8,255 nt of DNA from Bdellovibrionales bacterium. GTDB lineage: Bacteria > Bdellovibrionota > Bdellovibrionia > Bdellovibrionales > UBA1609. Position numbers and translations under genes: made by a program. Below the pieces are notes generated by a model. It was not told the origin of the DNA and made no database searches. It saw nothing but the letters and a program-made list of their open reading frames with translations. Of this stretch, positions 6,751 to 8,255 are shown piece after piece; the stretch's first letter is position 1; each line of letters starts with the position of its first letter. The stretch is from assembly GCA_026648125.1 (NCBI GenBank), contig JAPKGD010000059.1:1-8255 (forward strand), in the 5' to 3' direction.

Positions 6751-6878
6751 CCCGCCTCATCTTAAGACAACGACGATTGAAATCACTCAGTATTCGAGGA
6801 CCTCAATTTAGGCCCGTTATTTGCCTTTAGAGCTATTGGGGTAACTGGTGTGCTTAAACGTTTTCTGGGGGTAGGTGG

Positions 6879-8255
6879 ATGGCACTGTCATATCTATATC
6901 AATTTTGGCGATCAGCTCTGCGAGTATACAAACCATTTAGTCTGATTTTTGCGTTAGCAGCCTTAATTGGCATTCTCCTCAGCAGTACGCAGGTCTACGC
7001 GCAAGCAGACCAAGCCACAGGAAAAATCCGAATCTACACGGCAGATGATTTTACCCATGGCAAATCACAACAATTTTATCACTTGCAAGAGCGCCTCGGT
7101 GAAAAGGAGTTCTTACTCAAATTTAAAGATGGCAAAGCTCCGGCTTGGCTGCGCGATGGTTCGTCGGTAAAGATTCGCGGACGTCGCAATCTTGAGAAGA
7201 GCGAAATTGATGTGGAGGCGCTAGAAATAAACTCCACCGATTCCAGCGCAAACACGACAGATTCAGCTGCTCTCGCTGCGGCAGGCTCGGGAAAGTCAGT
7301 TGCTATTTTGATGCTCGATTTTAACGATGGCACCCATTACAAAGATCGTGCGGCTTTGGACACTTACATGTTTGGTGCATCAAATTCAGTGACCGACTTA
7401 TACAACAAAGCCACCGATGGCGTAGTAAGTTTTAATCGCGACTCAGATGGAGATGGACAGGCCGACATCTATGGTCCATTCAAACTTAATCTGACGGGAT
7501 CCGACAATTGCAACTACTCCACTTGGTCGGCGGAGGGCAATAAAGCGGCGCTTGCAGCGGGAATTGACACCAACAAATTTCAACACGTTATCTATGTACT
7601 CCCAGGCAACACCGCTTGTGGGTGGTGGGGACTTGGCGGAGGAAGGAATTCATGGGTTCGAGCCGGTGGGGCCCAAGTTTATGCGCATGAATTGGGACAC
7701 AATCTCGCTATGCACCACGCTTCAACAGACACCGATAATAATGGAACGATCAATTCTGAGTACGGCGATTACTCCTGCATCATGGGTAATAGCAGCAATA
7801 TGGCCGGCTTAAACGGCGCTCACGCTGAAAGCCAAGGAACCTTTTCTGCATTTCAAGGTCGAATTTTAACTGGCGCAAAAGGCACTTACACACTGGACTC
7901 TATCGATCGACCACCCATCGCCGCGAGCAACGCACAGATTATCAAGATTCCAAAACCCGACACAAACAGCTATTACTATCTGACCTATCGCGCTTCAGAA
8001 AACTATGGAGCTAAACTCTCTTCAACCTACCTCAATCGTTTGAATGTTCACACCTACAGAGGCTCTGGATTTGTCCAAACGCTCTTTGTCGGATCGTATG
8101 GCGTTGGCCAGGCTTTTAGTGACCCCGTAAATGGAGTTTCTATTCGAGTTGTCACCGACGGCCACCAGGCCGAGCGCAGCAAGCGCGGCGGCCAGAACCA
8201 GCCGTTTCATCGCAGTCTCCTCGTAGCCCCTCCCGCTCGTACGGCGGGTGCAGGC
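6879..8255 (+). CDS. Secreted zinc metallopeptidase, gametolysin (M11)-like; 3' end off edge or replaced
   Basis: The frame is open for 459 codons to the window edge. Residues 20-36 are hydrophobic after a 19-residue basic N-region, with likely cleavage at VYA-QA (after Ala41), giving a Sec-exported protein. Residues 48-118 look like a small beta-rich N-terminal domain (GKIRIYT, EFLLKF, SVKIRG), possibly a propeptide. An Ala/Ser/Thr linker (119-138) leads to the catalytic domain: VAILMLDFND (141-150), then HELGHNLAMHH (270-280) giving zinc ligands His270, His274 and His280 with Glu271 as general base, and CIMG (300-303) as the metzincin Met-turn. This pattern fits peptidase family M11. Ala277 stands where metzincins usually have Gly. 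DSDGDGQAD (188-196) and DTDNNGTIN (284-292) resemble calcium-binding loops. GGGGG and GGTGG precede ATG 6879. Codons after about 424 lie in foreign-looking GC-rich DNA and are probably not part of the native protein. Confidence 0.85.
   Translation, partial: MALSYLYQFWRSALRVYKPFSLIFALAALIGILLSSTQVYAQADQATGKIRIYTADDFTHGKSQQFYHLQERLGEKEFLLKFKDGKAPAWLRDGSSVKIRGRRNLEKSEIDVEALEINSTDSSANTTDSAALAAAGSGKSVAILMLDFNDGTHYKDRAALDTYMFGASNSVTDLYNKATDGVVSFNRDSDGDGQADIYGPFKLNLTGSDNCNYSTWSAEGNKAALAAGIDTNKFQHVIYVLPGNTACGWWGLGGGRNSWVRAGGAQVYAHELGHNLAMHHASTDTDNNGTINSEYGDYSCIMGNSSNMAGLNGAHAESQGTFSAFQGRILTGAKGTYTLDSIDRPPIAASNAQIIKIPKPDTNSYYYLTYRASENYGAKLSSTYLNRLNVHTYRGSGFVQTLFVGSYGVGQAFSDPVNGVSIRVVTDGHQAERSKRGGQNQPFHRSLLVAPPARTAGAG
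8151..8255. other. GC-rich terminal segment, probable chimeric junction
   Basis: By hand count GC is 51 of 100 in 8061-8160 but 68 of 95 in 8161-8255. The change coincides with loss of the beta-strand pattern of the peptidase (after VSIRVV) into a basic, Pro/Ala-rich low-quality translation, while the opposite strand gains a strong gene start. The join probably lies within GTCACCGAC (8151-8159). It could be an assembly artefact or a real rearrangement. Confidence 0.6.
8160..8210 (-). CDS. Start of an unrelated exported-protein gene (signal peptide only), cut by the junction
   Basis: On the minus strand GAGGAGA (8216-8222) lies 5 nt before ATG 8210. The first 17 codons encode MKRLVLAAALAALGLVA, a textbook Sec signal peptide with GC-rich codons (GCC, GCG, CTG, CTC). 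Beyond about 8159 the frame runs antisense into the peptidase gene and shows no protein character, so only these first codons appear genuine. The codon usage and GC content differ from every other gene here, pointing to a different, high-GC source. The identity of the full protein cannot be told from 17 residues. Confidence 0.5.

Noticed and set aside
8022..8159. Continuation of the minus-strand signal-peptide gene to a stop at 8022
   Set aside because: This stretch is antisense to well-formed peptidase coding sequence. Its translation is unstructured and its composition matches the peptidase rather than the GC-rich start.

Overview
The window looks like chromosomal DNA of a Gram-negative, envelope-rich bacterium, most likely of the Bdellovibrionota (Bdellovibrio/Oligoflexia type). 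The signs are a run of outer-membrane and lipoprotein genes, a large lipoprotein whose signal ends in Phe-Asn-Asn-Cys (a style I remember from that group, unchecked), and a secreted M11-type metallopeptidase. This placement is an inference. No rRNA, tRNA, CRISPR array, transposase or phage gene was seen.

Layout. (1) 1-564, minus: 5' part of a MeaB/ArgK-type GTPase gene, running off the left edge. (2) 758-1987, plus, divergent from it: a membrane-anchored protein with a long charged linker and a helical C-terminal domain. It is followed 27 nt later by an outer-membrane beta-barrel-like protein (2015-2803). (3) 2896-4010, plus: three tightly coupled genes for small paralogous lipoproteins that share a conserved pair of cysteines. 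(4) 4102-6642, minus, convergent with (3): an 846-residue lipoprotein with two tandem pectate-lyase-superfamily (beta-helix) domains, resembling the GH55 layout. A hairpin with a U-tract in the minus orientation (4043-4069) ends this gene. (5) 6879 to the right edge, plus, divergent from (4): a secreted metallopeptidase with HELGH...H and a Met-turn, open to the window end.

Nearly all genes in 758-8160 encode exported or envelope proteins; the GTPase is the only cytoplasmic one. The three small lipoproteins almost certainly form one transcription unit. The beta-helix lipoprotein and the peptidase are divergent from a shared 236-nt region and could be co-regulated surface or secreted factors.

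The most suspicious structure is the last ~100 bases. From about 8151-8160 the composition jumps from 51% GC (8061-8160) to 72% GC (8161-8255, both counted by hand). The minus strand there carries a strong ribosome-binding site and the start of an unrelated signal-peptide gene. This looks like a chimeric join (assembly artefact or real rearrangement), so the last ~30 codons of the peptidase frame should not be trusted. The most interesting biology is the tandem Bor-like lipoprotein family and the double beta-helix lipoprotein.
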